Shown piece after piece: positions 50,274-59,829 of a stretch of DNA of 64,000 nt. The notes beneath the pieces were generated by a model. That model had not been told where the DNA came from and ran no database searches. It worked only from the letters and a program-made list of their open reading frames with translations. This DNA comes from Bacteroidales bacterium UBA5072. Lineage in GTDB: Bacteria > Bacteroidota > Bacteroidia > Bacteroidales > UBA10428. How positions within the stretch are numbered: position 1 is the first letter of the stretch; each line of letters opens with the position of its first letter. The stretch covers positions 1 to 64,000 of the forward strand of contig DIAS01000005.1 of the NCBI GenBank assembly GCA_002415855.1. The letters are read 5' to 3'. Both the position numbers and the translations under genes were made by a program.

Positions 50274-53200
50274 CTACTTAATGAGTCTGACAGGGAAAAT
50301 GTCAAATTCATATTTGTATTCCCCAGGATATAACATGTACTTATCCAATGGTTTGGCTCCCCAGCTGTCGTCTCCGCCAACTCCCATCTGCTTAAAATCA
50401 ATACACCACTCAATAAAATCACGTTGAACGACATCTGTGATATGGCGCTGGTGTTTCTTTTCGCCATCATCGAAATCTTCAATGGCGCTATGAAGAGCAG
50501 AGGTACAAATGGTCGGTTTTCCGGCAACCATCAATCCATTGCCGGCATCGTCCGTAAGGGTAAACCACCGTACATCGGTGTGGTAATTGTTTTCCTGGGG
50601 ACGCACATACAGTGTATACTGGTCGCCCACTTTCCCGGAATACCTTGACAGGAGTGCTGAAGTATTCCTGTCGATAGAATTCTCCCAGGGTCCGCGTCCG
50701 AAATATGTCATATTGCAGAGATCCGGACTGAGTCGCATCCGCATGCCGATCCTCGGAATTTCCGGAAGCTTTTTATCCGGGGTAGTGAAAAAACTCTTAA
50801 CGGCAATGTGTCCGTCACCAAATATTAAGTAATCGGATTCCCAGGTTCCGCTTACAGTCGGGATATCGTACAAAGCAGTAATTTCAACCGTTTCTGGAGC
50901 TATTTGCCTGATATCCATAGAAATCAGCTTCATGTTTTCAGCTGCTTCTTTCCAGACTTTGCAGCGTGACTGCATGCCGTTCCCAAAATCATTGTCAGTG
51001 GGAGCTCTCCAGAAGTTTGGTCTCAGTGCGGCCTGTAGGAATTCCTTATCTCCCCATTTGTACGAAGAAAGTCTGCCTGTTGAATCAAAAGCGATCGTAA
51101 AACCATCTCCTGACAACTTAATGCCGGTTTTTTCACGAAAAAGGGTTAACGGAGAGAGATCGGGCTTTTTTTCGGAAATTTTGGATTGCAGGGGCAACCC
51201 GAACTGCTCATAGGCCAAAACATGACCGGCAGGTATCATGAATCCGGCAGTCCGTTGTAAGGCCCTGATTGTAACATAGTATTCGCAGTGCGGTTTGACA
51301 GGGATGTCGTAATAATTGATGGTTACCATGGCGGTCTGACCAGGCTGAACCGAAACACCCGGAAGTTTCCCGGATTTTACCTCCACGCCGTTTTCTTCGA
51401 TAATGTACTCGAAGTCATATTGATCCAGATCTGTAAAGATGAATCCGTTCTTTATCTCAATTTTGCCGGCATCCATGTCAATACTCCGGAATTTTATGTT
51501 CTGATACACTTTTTTAACTTCGTAAAGTGCGGGATGAGGCCTGCGATCGGGTGAAACAAGGCCGTTGGCACAAAAGTTCTTATCGCTTATAATGTCCTCG
51601 GGACCAAAATCACCACCATATGCCCAGTATTTATTTCCTTTCCCGTCAAACTGTGAAAAGCCCTGATCAACCCAGTCCCATATAAAACCACCCTGCAGAA
51701 CCGGATAGCGTTCGATCACGTCCCAGTAATCCTGAAAATCACCCACGCTGTTGCCCATGGCGTGCGCATATTCGCATTGTATAAGGGGCCTGTCGGTATA
51801 TTTTTTGGCATAGCTTTCCATCTGCCAGGCGCGCATGTACATAGGACAAAAGATATCGGTATTCTTATCCAGTTCGGCTCTTTCATATTGTACAGGCCGG
51901 GTTTTGTCACGTTTCTTTATCCAGTCGTACGTGGCATAGAAGTTACTTCCGTTTCCTGCTTCATTACCCAGTGACCACACAATAATGGAGGGGTGGTTCT
52001 TGTCGCGTTCCACCATTCTGACCGTTCGGTCCATATGTGCTTCAAGCCACGCCGGATTGTTACCCAGGGTCTTGTTCAGATCATATCCCATGCCATGTGA
52101 TTCAATATTGGCTTCATCAATCAGGTAGATCCCATATTCATCGCACAATTCATACCAACGGGGATGATCGGGATAATGGCACGTGCGCACGGCATTCAGA
52201 TTAAACTGCTTCAGTAGGGCAATGTCTTTCAGCATGCTTTCCTCGCTGATCACATGACCGGTAACTTCATCATGTTCATGCCTGTTCACTCCTTTGAGAT
52301 AAACAGGCTTTCCATTGATACACAGCTGGCCGCTGATAATCTCCACCTCACGGAAACCTATTTTCGATCCGATGGCTTCTATTTCCTTACCGCTCTTATC
52401 TTTTAACAAGAGGATCAGTTGATAGAGGTTCGGTTTTTCAGCAGTCCATTGTGCCGGAGCTGGAATTTCCTTCCTGAAAATCGCCTGAACAGATTCTTTC
52501 AGGTTAATGCTGATTTTACACTTTTCAGAAACAATCGTTTTACCGTCCAAATCGGTGACTTTCATCTCAAGGTTGTAATCGCCTGACTGGTATTGTGGAA
52601 AACAGTTTCTGACATCAGTTGTAACTTCGACCACACCATCGGTATAATTGTTGATCAGATCGGTTTGTACAAAGTAATCAAACACATGTACCCTGGGTGT
52701 TGCATAAAGATATACGTCGCGTTCAATACCGCTGAGCCTGAAAAAATCCTGGTCTTCCAGGTACGAACCATCGCTCCATCGATAAACCTCAACCGCAAGG
52801 GTGTTATCACCCATTTCCACCTTATCGGTAATGTCGAATTCAACCGGAGTTTTTGAATCTTCACTATAGCCCAGTTTGACACCATTAAGCCAGTAATAGG
52901 CTGCTGAATTGACTCCGCCAAAATGCAGGACAACGCGTTTGCCTTTCCATTCGGCAGGTATAGTAAAGTTGTGTTTGTATGAACCAACCGGGTTGTATTG
53001 TTTTGGAATGTAGGGAGGCAGGGGTTTGCTGACTTTAGGGTACTCAATTTTTTCGGCAGATATCTCAGGTTCAGCCACAAAGGGATAAGGGATGTTGGAA
53101 TAAACAGGGATATCATAACCCTGCATCTGCCAGTCAGAAGGCACCGGTATTTCTTTCCAGGTGGAAACATCAAAATCCTGTTTATAGAAATCGACCGGAC

Positions 53201-53462
53201 GTTCACCCGGATTTTTCGCCCAGAAGAACTTCCAGTTACCATTCAGCAGTTTACAAAAGGGAGATTCCAGGGGCTCTTTACCAGCAAGTGATTTGGAATC
53301 GGGAAAGGGAATAAACCAAACATGTGGCGGCAGGTTATTCACGCCGGTAATTTGAGGATCTTCCAATTCAGGACCGACAATTTGGGCACTAATGGGGGTA
53401 ATGGCTTGCAGAAGTACAATGGCCAATAATGAAAGCCTCATGCGGGTGGTTTTTCTGTTCAT
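50274..53462 (-). CDS. GH2 beta-galactosidase (LacZ type)
   Basis: The 1062-residue enzyme has a signal peptide (about 1-27, ITPISAQ). GH2 domains follow in order: sugar-binding jelly-roll (about 55-225), two immunoglobulin-like domains around the TIM barrel (about 340-640) and the C-terminal small-chain domain. Acid/base E501 is in VWSLGNEAGNG and nucleophile E564 in QCEYAHAMGNS. The length and the NxAxxPxP-rich tail match LacZ-type enzymes. Export suggests action on oligosaccharides in the periplasm, such as galactose branches of xyloglucan or galactan. It lies upstream (5') of the sigma gene on the same strand but ends about 160 bases before it, and is probably expressed with the locus. 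Confidence 0.92.
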   Translation of the reverse strand: MNRKTTRMRLSLLAIVLLQAITPISAQIVGPELEDPQITGVNNLPPHVWFIPFPDSKSLAGKEPLESPFCKLLNGNWKFFWAKNPGERPVDFYKQDFDVSTWKEIPVPSDWQMQGYDIPVYSNIPYPFVAEPEISAEKIEYPKVSKPLPPYIPKQYNPVGSYKHNFTIPAEWKGKRVVLHFGGVNSAAYYWLNGVKLGYSEDSKTPVEFDITDKVEMGDNTLAVEVYRWSDGSYLEDQDFFRLSGIERDVYLYATPRVHVFDYFVQTDLINNYTDGVVEVTTDVRNCFPQYQSGDYNLEMKVTDLDGKTIVSEKCKISINLKESVQAIFRKEIPAPAQWTAEKPNLYQLILLLKDKSGKEIEAIGSKIGFREVEIISGQLCINGKPVYLKGVNRHEHDEVTGHVISEESMLKDIALLKQFNLNAVRTCHYPDHPRWYELCDEYGIYLIDEANIESHGMGYDLNKTLGNNPAWLEAHMDRTVRMVERDKNHPSIIVWSLGNEAGNGSNFYATYDWIKKRDKTRPVQYERAELDKNTDIFCPMYMRAWQMESYAKKYTDRPLIQCEYAHAMGNSVGDFQDYWDVIERYPVLQGGFIWDWVDQGFSQFDGKGNKYWAYGGDFGPEDIISDKNFCANGLVSPDRRPHPALYEVKKVYQNIKFRSIDMDAGKIEIKNGFIFTDLDQYDFEYIIEENGVEVKSGKLPGVSVQPGQTAMVTINYYDIPVKPHCEYYVTIRALQRTAGFMIPAGHVLAYEQFGLPLQSKISEKKPDLSPLTLFREKTGIKLSGDGFTIAFDSTGRLSSYKWGDKEFLQAALRPNFWRAPTDNDFGNGMQSRCKVWKEAAENMKLISMDIRQIAPETVEITALYDIPTVSGTWESDYLIFGDGHIAVKSFFTTPDKKLPEIPRIGMRMRLSPDLCNMTYFGRGPWENSIDRNTSALLSRYSGKVGDQYTLYVRPQENNYHTDVRWFTLTDDAGNGLMVAGKPTICTSALHSAIEDFDDGEKKHQRHITDVVQRDFIEWCIDFKQMGVGGDDSWGAKPLDKYMLYPGEYKYEFDIFPVRLIK

Positions 53463-53544
53463 AATTGTATTATTCAGTATTTTTTATAGAAAAGACAGGT
53501 GCTGTAAAAACATAAAGATAAAAACGGGTTCTGTGAATTCAAAT

Positions 53545-53583
53545 TTATAGATAAAAAAAGCCAATCCCAGGTAAGATTGGCTT
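53545..53583 (-). terminator. Intrinsic terminator of the MFS-pgmB-GH65-GH13 operon
   Basis: A perfect 9-bp stem has arms 53575-53583 and 53558-53566 (AAGCCAATC/GATTGGCTT) with an 8-base loop. On the minus strand it is followed by TTTTTTTATC. It lies 35 bases after the end of the GH13 gene. Confidence 0.88.
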
Positions 53584-53618
53584 CACTATATATTGTACAG
53601 AGATGTCCGGGAAGATCT

Positions 53619-54986
53619 TTATTCTTTTGACAGCACAAGGAATTCCCAGGGGGTCAGTTCGAATTCACCTGACTTTTTTACCCTGAACTTTTCGCCTGAA
53701 AAGATATCCTTGTATGTGCCGGCTGCCTCAGCTATGGGAAGGGCTGTCGTTACGGTCGTTTCAGAAAAGTTAAAGATTCCCAGGACCTTGCTTTTACCGG
53801 AGGACCTGTACAGAACAGCTGTATGTTTGATTGTGTCTGTTGCCAGCTGAAGACTTCCGGCAGCTGTACCGGCCTTTAGTGCTGGATTGCGGTGTTTTAA
53901 AGCATTAAGCTGCCGGTAGAATGCAAACAGGGTGGTATCGCTCCAGTTGACAGTATCTTTTTCAAAAAAGCGCAAACGCTTATTCAGACCTGCTTCCTGC
54001 CCGGTATACAGCATGGGAATGCCCGGCATCAGGTAGGTGATTGCAGCAAATCCTTTTACATAATTACCCATTCTTTCATACTCAGTACCTGCCCATGAAT
54101 TCTCATCATGGTTGGTGATAAAATTCATCAACATATCATCGGGAGCATAAAGGGTATCTGCTTTGGCAACATACTGTTCAATATCCTGCACATTCTTTGT
54201 GCCCTTGGCTATTTCATTCAGCAGGTGGTGAAACTCCCATGCATAGGCAGCATCGAAACCACTGTCCATTAATTCCGGCTCCCAGGCTTCAGCAAGCTTA
54301 ATTACCGGCCTTATGCTGTCGAGCGTCGTCAATGCCTCATACCAGAAACCCGTAGGAGCCATGGCAGCCGCATCACACCGGTATCCGTCAATCCCTGCTT
54401 CACGCACCCAGTATTCCAGAGCATCGATCATGGCACGCCGCAGTTCGGGACTGTTGTAATTCAGGTCAGCTACATCAGACCAGTCGGGTACAGGTGAAAT
54501 GATCTCACCTTTTTCATTGTGTGTATACCAATCAGGGTGGGCCGTGATCCAGGTGTTGTCCCATCCGGAGTGATTGGCGACCCAGTCGAAGATCACAAGC
54601 ATTCCGGCTTCATGTGCCTGGTTGACCAGTTCCTTCAGGTCATCCAGTGTGCCGAATTCAGGATTAACACCTTTATAATCGGCAACAGAGTAATAACTGC
54701 CGAGACTTCCCTTACGGTTCTTCACTGAGATCGGATAGGTGGGCATCAGCCAGAGGATGTCCACTCCCAGTTTTTGCAGCCTTTTAATGTGCTGCTCGGT
54801 GAATGCTTTGAAGGTTCCTTCGGGAGTGATTTGCCGGATGTTGACCTCGTAGATTACAGCGTTAGCCAGGCGCTGATGGATAGGATCTGCACTCAGATCC
54901 TTACCTGTTTGCTGTTTACTGTTTATGCAGCCAGCCAATAGTATTAAGGCAGCTGATAAAGTGAGGGCCGTTATTTTTGAATTCAT
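53619..54986 (-). CDS. GH13 alpha-amylase family lipoprotein
   Basis: The 455-residue lipoprotein (LLAGCINSKQQ, Cys19) faces the periplasm or surface. It contains the alpha-amylase barrel with the four conserved regions: VIFDWVANHSGWDN (region I), GYRCDAAAM with nucleophile D205 (II), KLAEAWEPE with acid/base E233 (III) and FITNHDENSW with D294 (IV). A small C-terminal beta domain ends at WEFLVLSKE. It is much shorter than SusG and has no CBM. It probably breaks starch or maltooligosaccharides ahead of import. It is the last gene of the MFS operon, 30 bases after the GH65 gene. Confidence 0.9.
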   Translation of the reverse strand: MNSKITALTLSAALILLAGCINSKQQTGKDLSADPIHQRLANAVIYEVNIRQITPEGTFKAFTEQHIKRLQKLGVDILWLMPTYPISVKNRKGSLGSYYSVADYKGVNPEFGTLDDLKELVNQAHEAGMLVIFDWVANHSGWDNTWITAHPDWYTHNEKGEIISPVPDWSDVADLNYNSPELRRAMIDALEYWVREAGIDGYRCDAAAMAPTGFWYEALTTLDSIRPVIKLAEAWEPELMDSGFDAAYAWEFHHLLNEIAKGTKNVQDIEQYVAKADTLYAPDDMLMNFITNHDENSWAGTEYERMGNYVKGFAAITYLMPGIPMLYTGQEAGLNKRLRFFEKDTVNWSDTTLFAFYRQLNALKHRNPALKAGTAAGSLQLATDTIKHTAVLYRSSGKSKVLGIFNFSETTVTTALPIAEAAGTYKDIFSGEKFRVKKSGEFELTPWEFLVLSKE

Positions 54987-55016
54987 GGTAAAATAATGAT
55001 TTTATTCTTATTCAAT

Positions 55017-57302
55017 TCACAGTTTGCAATTTACAATCTTTCCATTGACTTCCACCTGCAATGTATCACCCTTGAGCAATTTAACCTCGGTCTCTTTTTC
55101 AGAGATCCCGATGTTCAGGACCCTACCCCTGAAGTTGACGATGAAGGACAAATACTTCCATTTCCTGGGCAGATTGGGCGTGAAACTAAGCATTCCCTCC
55201 TTGATGCGTAATCCGCCGAAGCCGATCACTATCGACATCCATGTACCGCCCATGCTGGTTATGTGCAATCCCTCGGCAACTTCCTTGTTATAATCATCGA
55301 GATCAAGGCGTGAAGTCCTGAGATACAATTCGTATGCCTTTTCAACTTCACCGATCCGGTTGGCAAGGATGGAATGAATACAGGCGGACAAAGAAGATTC
55401 ATGTACTGTTCTGGGTTCATAGAAATCGAAATTACGCCTGATGGTATCCGTGGTAAACTCGTCCTCAAAGAAAAAGATGCCTTGCAGAACATCGGCCTGC
55501 TTGAGGAATACCGACCGAAGAATACGGTCCCACGACCAATGCTGATTGATTGGACGTTCGGCAGGTGAAAGCTCGGAAACCATGCGTTGTTCTTTATCCA
55601 TAAACCCGTCCTGCTGCAGGAAGATACCTCTTTCTTCAAGTAAGGGTAAGTAGAGGTTCTTGATGATGTCATTCCAGGCAGATGTTTCGGCATCATAGCG
55701 GAAGCCTGTTTTGTTCACGAGCTGCTGGTACTGCATCGGGTGTTCACGCATCACATAATCAAGAGATTCGAGCGTGTACCGCAAGGTCCAAGATGCCATC
55801 CTGTTTGTGTACCAGTTGTTGTTCACATTGTTTTCGTATTCGTTGGGGCCGGTAACGCCCAGGATCACGTACTTGCCCTTGACATCGGACCAGTTCACGC
55901 GTTGCCGCCAGAACCTTGACAATGCGATAAGAACCTCCAGCCCGTATTGTGCCAGGTATTCCTTTTCCCCGGTATATTTTACATAATTGTATATGGCATA
56001 GGCAATTGCACCGTTCCGGTGTATTTCTTCAAAAGTTATTTCCCATTCGTTGTGGCATTCTTCGCCATTCATGGTAACCATGGGATAAAGAGCCGCGCCC
56101 TGGTTGAATCCAAGCTTTGTTGCATTCTCGATGGCTTTGTCCAGGTGTTTATATCTGTAAAGCAACAGATTACGTGAAACGTGGTCAGGTTCGGTGCTGA
56201 GGTAAAACGGGATCAGGAAAGCCTCTGTGTCCCAATAAGTACTTCCTCCGTATTTCTCACCTGTAAAGCCTTTGGGGCCGATGTTGAGCCTTTGATCACG
56301 CCCGGTGTAGGTCTGGTTCAGCTGAAAAATATTAAAGCGAATGCCCTGCTGGGCTTCAGGATCTCCTTTGATAACGATATTGCTGTGGGACCATTTTTCA
56401 TCCCATTGAACGGCGTGATCGGCAAACAAGCCGTCAAAACGCCTTCCTGAAGCCTGCATGAGGGTATCAATACTAATATCCACCAATGAATCAGGTTTAT
56501 GGTCGAGTGAAGTCAGCACTGCAACATATTTATAGAGAACGACCTCATCCGATGCATTGATTCCGGTTTCAATTTTAAAACCTGCATAGCCTGAACGTTG
56601 AACCGGCTGCATTTTTGCTTTGTTGGCAGTTCCGTTGATTTCTGCCGTACAATTCATGGAATAACAGACCTCAAAACCTGATTTCCGTGTGCGCATCCGA
56701 AGGAACGCATTATCCGCCTTAAATCCGGTTTCCAGAATCTCCCAGAACTTTTCGTCGTAATTGGCATCACGGTTAACCACGTTAGCATCCAAATAGGGCA
56801 ACAATTCAAGGGTGCCTTCAAAATTAACCGACCGGACGGAATATCTGATAGCTCCGATCTCATCAGCAGCCAGGCTCAGAAATCTGCGTGTGTTGACCTG
56901 CAACTGCCTGCCCGATTTCAGCTCGGCAATGAAAGAACGTTCGAGATAACCATGTTTCATGTTCAGTTCACGCCGGAATGACAGTACCTTGCATGTGTGC
57001 AGGTCCAGATCTTCATTGCCGGCTCTCACGGCGATGCCAATCCAATTGGGGGCGTTCAGTACCTTGGCGAAATACTCGGGATAGCCATTTTTCCACCAGC
57101 CAACCCGCGTTTTATCGGGGTAATAAATTCCCGCGATGTAGGTACCCTGGAGGGATTCACCGGAGTAATTTTCCTCAAAGTTGGCTCTTTGTCCCATATG
57201 ACCATTGCCGAGGCTGAAGATGCTCTCCGATGCTTCCTGGAATGTGGGATCAAAGCCCTCCTCAATCACGCTCCATTCGTCTGTAGTATAGTATCTTTTC
57301 AT
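55017..57302 (-). CDS. GH65 disaccharide phosphorylase (maltose phosphorylase-like)
   Basis: The 761-residue protein has no signal peptide, so it is cytoplasmic. The GH65 family layout is an N-terminal beta-sandwich, an (alpha/alpha)6 barrel and a C-terminal strand cap. General acid E488 sits in GVTGPNEYENN, the substrate loop is GGSTYWDTEAFLIP, and the phosphate-binding parts are HESSLSACIHS and TSMGGTWMSI. With phosphate these enzymes convert maltose (or trehalose, kojibiose, nigerose) to beta-glucose 1-phosphate and free glucose. Linkage to a PgmB gene next door supports a beta-glucose 1-phosphate product. Which disaccharide is used cannot be settled from motifs alone; maltose is likeliest given the GH13 neighbour. 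Confidence 0.9.
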   Translation of the reverse strand: MKRYYTTDEWSVIEEGFDPTFQEASESIFSLGNGHMGQRANFEENYSGESLQGTYIAGIYYPDKTRVGWWKNGYPEYFAKVLNAPNWIGIAVRAGNEDLDLHTCKVLSFRRELNMKHGYLERSFIAELKSGRQLQVNTRRFLSLAADEIGAIRYSVRSVNFEGTLELLPYLDANVVNRDANYDEKFWEILETGFKADNAFLRMRTRKSGFEVCYSMNCTAEINGTANKAKMQPVQRSGYAGFKIETGINASDEVVLYKYVAVLTSLDHKPDSLVDISIDTLMQASGRRFDGLFADHAVQWDEKWSHSNIVIKGDPEAQQGIRFNIFQLNQTYTGRDQRLNIGPKGFTGEKYGGSTYWDTEAFLIPFYLSTEPDHVSRNLLLYRYKHLDKAIENATKLGFNQGAALYPMVTMNGEECHNEWEITFEEIHRNGAIAYAIYNYVKYTGEKEYLAQYGLEVLIALSRFWRQRVNWSDVKGKYVILGVTGPNEYENNVNNNWYTNRMASWTLRYTLESLDYVMREHPMQYQQLVNKTGFRYDAETSAWNDIIKNLYLPLLEERGIFLQQDGFMDKEQRMVSELSPAERPINQHWSWDRILRSVFLKQADVLQGIFFFEDEFTTDTIRRNFDFYEPRTVHESSLSACIHSILANRIGEVEKAYELYLRTSRLDLDDYNKEVAEGLHITSMGGTWMSIVIGFGGLRIKEGMLSFTPNLPRKWKYLSFIVNFRGRVLNIGISEKETEVKLLKGDTLQVEVNGKIVNCKL

Positions 57303-57353
57303 TTCTTCACTTCATCATACAGTAAGTACTCAACAACTGAAACAAGGTATCAC

Positions 57354-57998
57354 TTAAAGTTTGATATCGGCAAGTTTCAGATTCTTGAACCCCGGAATTA
57401 CGAGGTCCGCCTCCCTGAGGATTTCAGGGGAGCCTACCCCGATACATTTCATACCCGCATTATGTGCGGCCTGGATTCCTGCGATTGCATCTTCAAAAAC
57501 GATACAACAGGATGCATCGGTATGCAGCAGCTGTGCACCCAAAGCAAACACCTCCGGGTGAGGTTTTGCATGGGTGATCAGGTTTCCGTCGACAATAACA
57601 TCAAAAGCAGATACCAGTTCAATGCCTTCAAGAATGGTTCGTGCATTTTTACTGGCTGAACCAATACCGAGCAGTATTTTGTTATTCTTTAATTCCCGGA
57701 GGAATTCCAGCACACCCGGCAGGACATCACCCCTGGTCATGCGAAGGACGTATTGCAGGTATAACTGGTTTTTTTCTTCCGCAACCTGTATCTTTTCCTG
57801 TTCTGAGAGGGATACATTCCCGATCTCCAGAAGAATACGGAGAGATTCCATCCTGCTCACGCCTTTCAGTTGTTCATTATCTGTTTCGGTAAATACAAAC
57901 CCAAGCTTATCGGCCAGGTTTTTCCAGGCAAGATAGTGGTACTGGGCTGTATCAACGATTACGCCGTCCAGATCGAAAAGGCAGGCTTTCAGGATCAT
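57354..57998 (-). CDS. pgmB: Beta-phosphoglucomutase
   Basis: The enzyme turns beta-glucose 1-phosphate into glucose 6-phosphate, so phosphorolysis products enter glycolysis without spending ATP. It is a haloacid dehalogenase superfamily protein of 214 residues. Nucleophile D9 and acid/base D11 are in LFDLDGVIVDT. The cap has KGVSRMESL, motif II S is in LLGIGSASKNA, and motif III/IV is in CIVFEDAIAGIQAAHNAGM. It lies between the MFS gene (4-base ATGA overlap) and the GH65 gene (51 bases away), the standard order for a phosphorylase operon. Confidence 0.93.
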   Translation of the reverse strand: MILKACLFDLDGVIVDTAQYHYLAWKNLADKLGFVFTETDNEQLKGVSRMESLRILLEIGNVSLSEQEKIQVAEEKNQLYLQYVLRMTRGDVLPGVLEFLRELKNNKILLGIGSASKNARTILEGIELVSAFDVIVDGNLITHAKPHPEVFALGAQLLHTDASCCIVFEDAIAGIQAAHNAGMKCIGVGSPEILREADLVIPGFKNLKLADIKL

Positions 57999-59503
57999 AC
58001 GGTTTTTATTTTATCCTTGTGATCATTAACCAGCAGCACACAGACAGCTGCTACCATCATGGCTATGCCGCCTGTGATCAGGGCATAGATACTCTCACCA
58101 TGATACAGTATTTTTACCATGAATCCAAGGAGTGTGGCGGCCAGGATTTGCGGAATCACAATAAAGAAGTTGAATATTCCCATGTACACGCCCATTTTGC
58201 GCTGTGGCAGTGAACCGGTCAGAATGGCATACGGCATGGCCAGGATGCTGGCCCATGCCAATCCGATGCCAATCATTGAAAACACCATCTGGTGCGGGTC
58301 AGTAAGAAAATAAAGAGAGATCAGGCTTAGTCCGCCAACCACCAGGGAAATAATGTGCGTGATTTTCCGACTGGTAAGACGGGCAAGCCACGGAAGTACT
58401 GCCAGACCAAAGAACGCAGCAAAAAGATTGTACCACCCGAACATACCGCCCACCCAGTTGGCTCCTTCGTTATAAGCTTCTGACATTGTATCGGTAGTTC
58501 CGTAAAGGTGTTTTGTAATAGCCGGGGTGGTGTATATCCACATGGAGAACAGGGCAAACCATGAGAAAAACTGCACAACGGCTAATTGTGCCATTGTTTT
58601 GGGCATTCTGTACAGATCGGTGATGATGCTCACCAGTCCCGACCCGGTATTTCTGCTTTGTACCAATCCGGCCGATATAAGCTGGAGTATTCCAAATAAA
58701 ACCAGTCCTCCCGACAGGATGTAAAGTTCCTTTTCCAGGTTGAACCGGAAGACCGGGATCGCGAAAATGGCCCCGGCAATAAGCCAGATAATACCCCTTC
58801 TCCAATAAAGTTTTGCCGGTTCACAGGTTTCCGTTTCCTGGTCAATCAGATCCGTTTTATTTGCATACCGTTGCAATTCTTCAGGAGAATACTCCTTTGA
58901 AGAAATCACAGTCCATAAAACGGCCAGTAAAAACACGGCACCCCCCAGGTAGAAGGAATAGATTACCGTGGGTGGGATCTGTCCTTCGGGAGCGGTATTG
59001 GGAATATTGAGCCAGTTGGCCAGCATGTATGGCAGCCAGGAAGCCACAAAAGCACCAATACCGATGAAAAAACTCTGCATGGTAAATCCGATGGTACGCT
59101 GTTCATCAGGCAGCATATCACCAACAAAAGCCCTGAATGGTTCCATGGATATGTTGATCGAGGCATCCATGATCCAGAGTGTGCCGGCAGCAACCCAGAG
59201 CACAGGTGAATTGGGCATCAGGATCAGGGCCAGTGATGCCAGAATGGCGCCGACCAGAAAATACGGCCTCCTTCTTCCTAATCTTCCCCAGGTTTTATCG
59301 CTCATGTGACCGATGATCGGTTGCATGATCAAACCTGTTACGGGGGCTGCAATCCATAGAATAGGAATCTGATCAATGTCGGCGCCAAGGGTCTGAAATA
59401 TCCGGCTAACATTAGCATTTTGAAGTCCAAAACCGAATTGAATGCCCAGAAATCCAAAACTCATGTTCCAGATCTGCCAAAAGCTTAGTTTAGGTTTATT
59501 CAT
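57995..59503 (-). CDS. MFS sugar transporter (SLC45/maltose-sucrose type)
   Basis: The start is set to ATG 59503 (MNKPKLSFWQIWNMSFG); a longer frame upstream has no matching N-terminus. The 502-residue protein has twelve membrane helices. The family motif SDKTWGRLGRRRPYF in the loop after helix 2 is typical of the GPH/SLC45-like sugar importers. Relatives import maltose, sucrose or alpha-glucosides with protons into the cytoplasm. It is the first gene of the operon with pgmB, GH65 and GH13, behind a promoter with a nearby LacI-type operator. Confidence 0.9.
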   Translation of the reverse strand: MNKPKLSFWQIWNMSFGFLGIQFGFGLQNANVSRIFQTLGADIDQIPILWIAAPVTGLIMQPIIGHMSDKTWGRLGRRRPYFLVGAILASLALILMPNSPVLWVAAGTLWIMDASINISMEPFRAFVGDMLPDEQRTIGFTMQSFFIGIGAFVASWLPYMLANWLNIPNTAPEGQIPPTVIYSFYLGGAVFLLAVLWTVISSKEYSPEELQRYANKTDLIDQETETCEPAKLYWRRGIIWLIAGAIFAIPVFRFNLEKELYILSGGLVLFGILQLISAGLVQSRNTGSGLVSIITDLYRMPKTMAQLAVVQFFSWFALFSMWIYTTPAITKHLYGTTDTMSEAYNEGANWVGGMFGWYNLFAAFFGLAVLPWLARLTSRKITHIISLVVGGLSLISLYFLTDPHQMVFSMIGIGLAWASILAMPYAILTGSLPQRKMGVYMGIFNFFIVIPQILAATLLGFMVKILYHGESIYALITGGIAMMVAAVCVLLVNDHKDKIKTV

Positions 59504-59617
59504 GTATGGATAGTTAATGAGATCGTTCAGGTATATAAAAATAAAAAGCCCTGCATTCTGTCGGGTAACAGAACCAGAGATCAACTATGTTTTACAGATG
59601 TCGGGAAAATACAAACC

Positions 59618-59648
59618 CAAAAGTATAGCAAAGAAACTTTATTTCCAA
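59618..59648 (-). promoter_or_regulatory. Promoter of the MFS-pgmB-GH65-GH13 operon
   Basis: On the minus strand TTGG (59645-59648), 19 bases, then TACTTTTG (59618-59625). The second matches the -7 consensus TAnnTTTG exactly and the first is close to the -33 TTTG. The leader to ATG 59503 would be about 105 bases. Confidence 0.6.
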
Positions 59649-59704
59649 CTATTTGACTAATAAATTTTTATGACACCGGTGAAATAATGTCGTAGTATCA
59701 GTAT

Positions 59705-59716
59705 GCAAACGTTTGC
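59705..59716. promoter_or_regulatory. LacI-family operator GCAAACGTTTGC
   Basis: A perfect 12-bp palindrome with a central CG, the usual form of LacI/GalR-type operators. It lies 57 bases upstream of the -33 element of the MFS operon promoter and 114 bases from the 3' end of the adjacent LacI-family gene. Related sites are found at 60907-60942. Confidence 0.75.
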
Positions 59717-59829
59717 GATGAGTTCTGGATAATTGGCGTATGTTATGAGAAACTTATACCTTTAATTCATAGAAATACGACGCTGAAAGCTGTTGCTGCT
59801 ACTGCCACAGCCATTGCTCTGCCGCTTAC

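Larger units (their letters stand above)
59504..59829. other. Intergenic region upstream of the MFS operon
   Basis: The 326-base gap between the LacI-family gene end and the MFS start holds the promoter (59618-59648) and the LacI-type operator (59705-59716) listed separately. At 59775-59832 an alanine-rich short frame (AVAATATAIALPL on the plus strand) has no start and overlaps the end of the LacI gene; I do not call it a gene. Nothing else was recognised. Confidence 0.7.

Noticed and set aside
56997..57659. Plus-strand frame (220 residues) across the GH65 and pgmB genes
   Set aside because: It crosses two well-supported genes on the opposite strand and has no recognisable motif.
59775..59829. 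Alanine-rich short frame downstream of the LacI gene
   Set aside because: It has no start codon and no homology I recognise and overlaps the 3' end of a real gene; treated as intergenic sequence.
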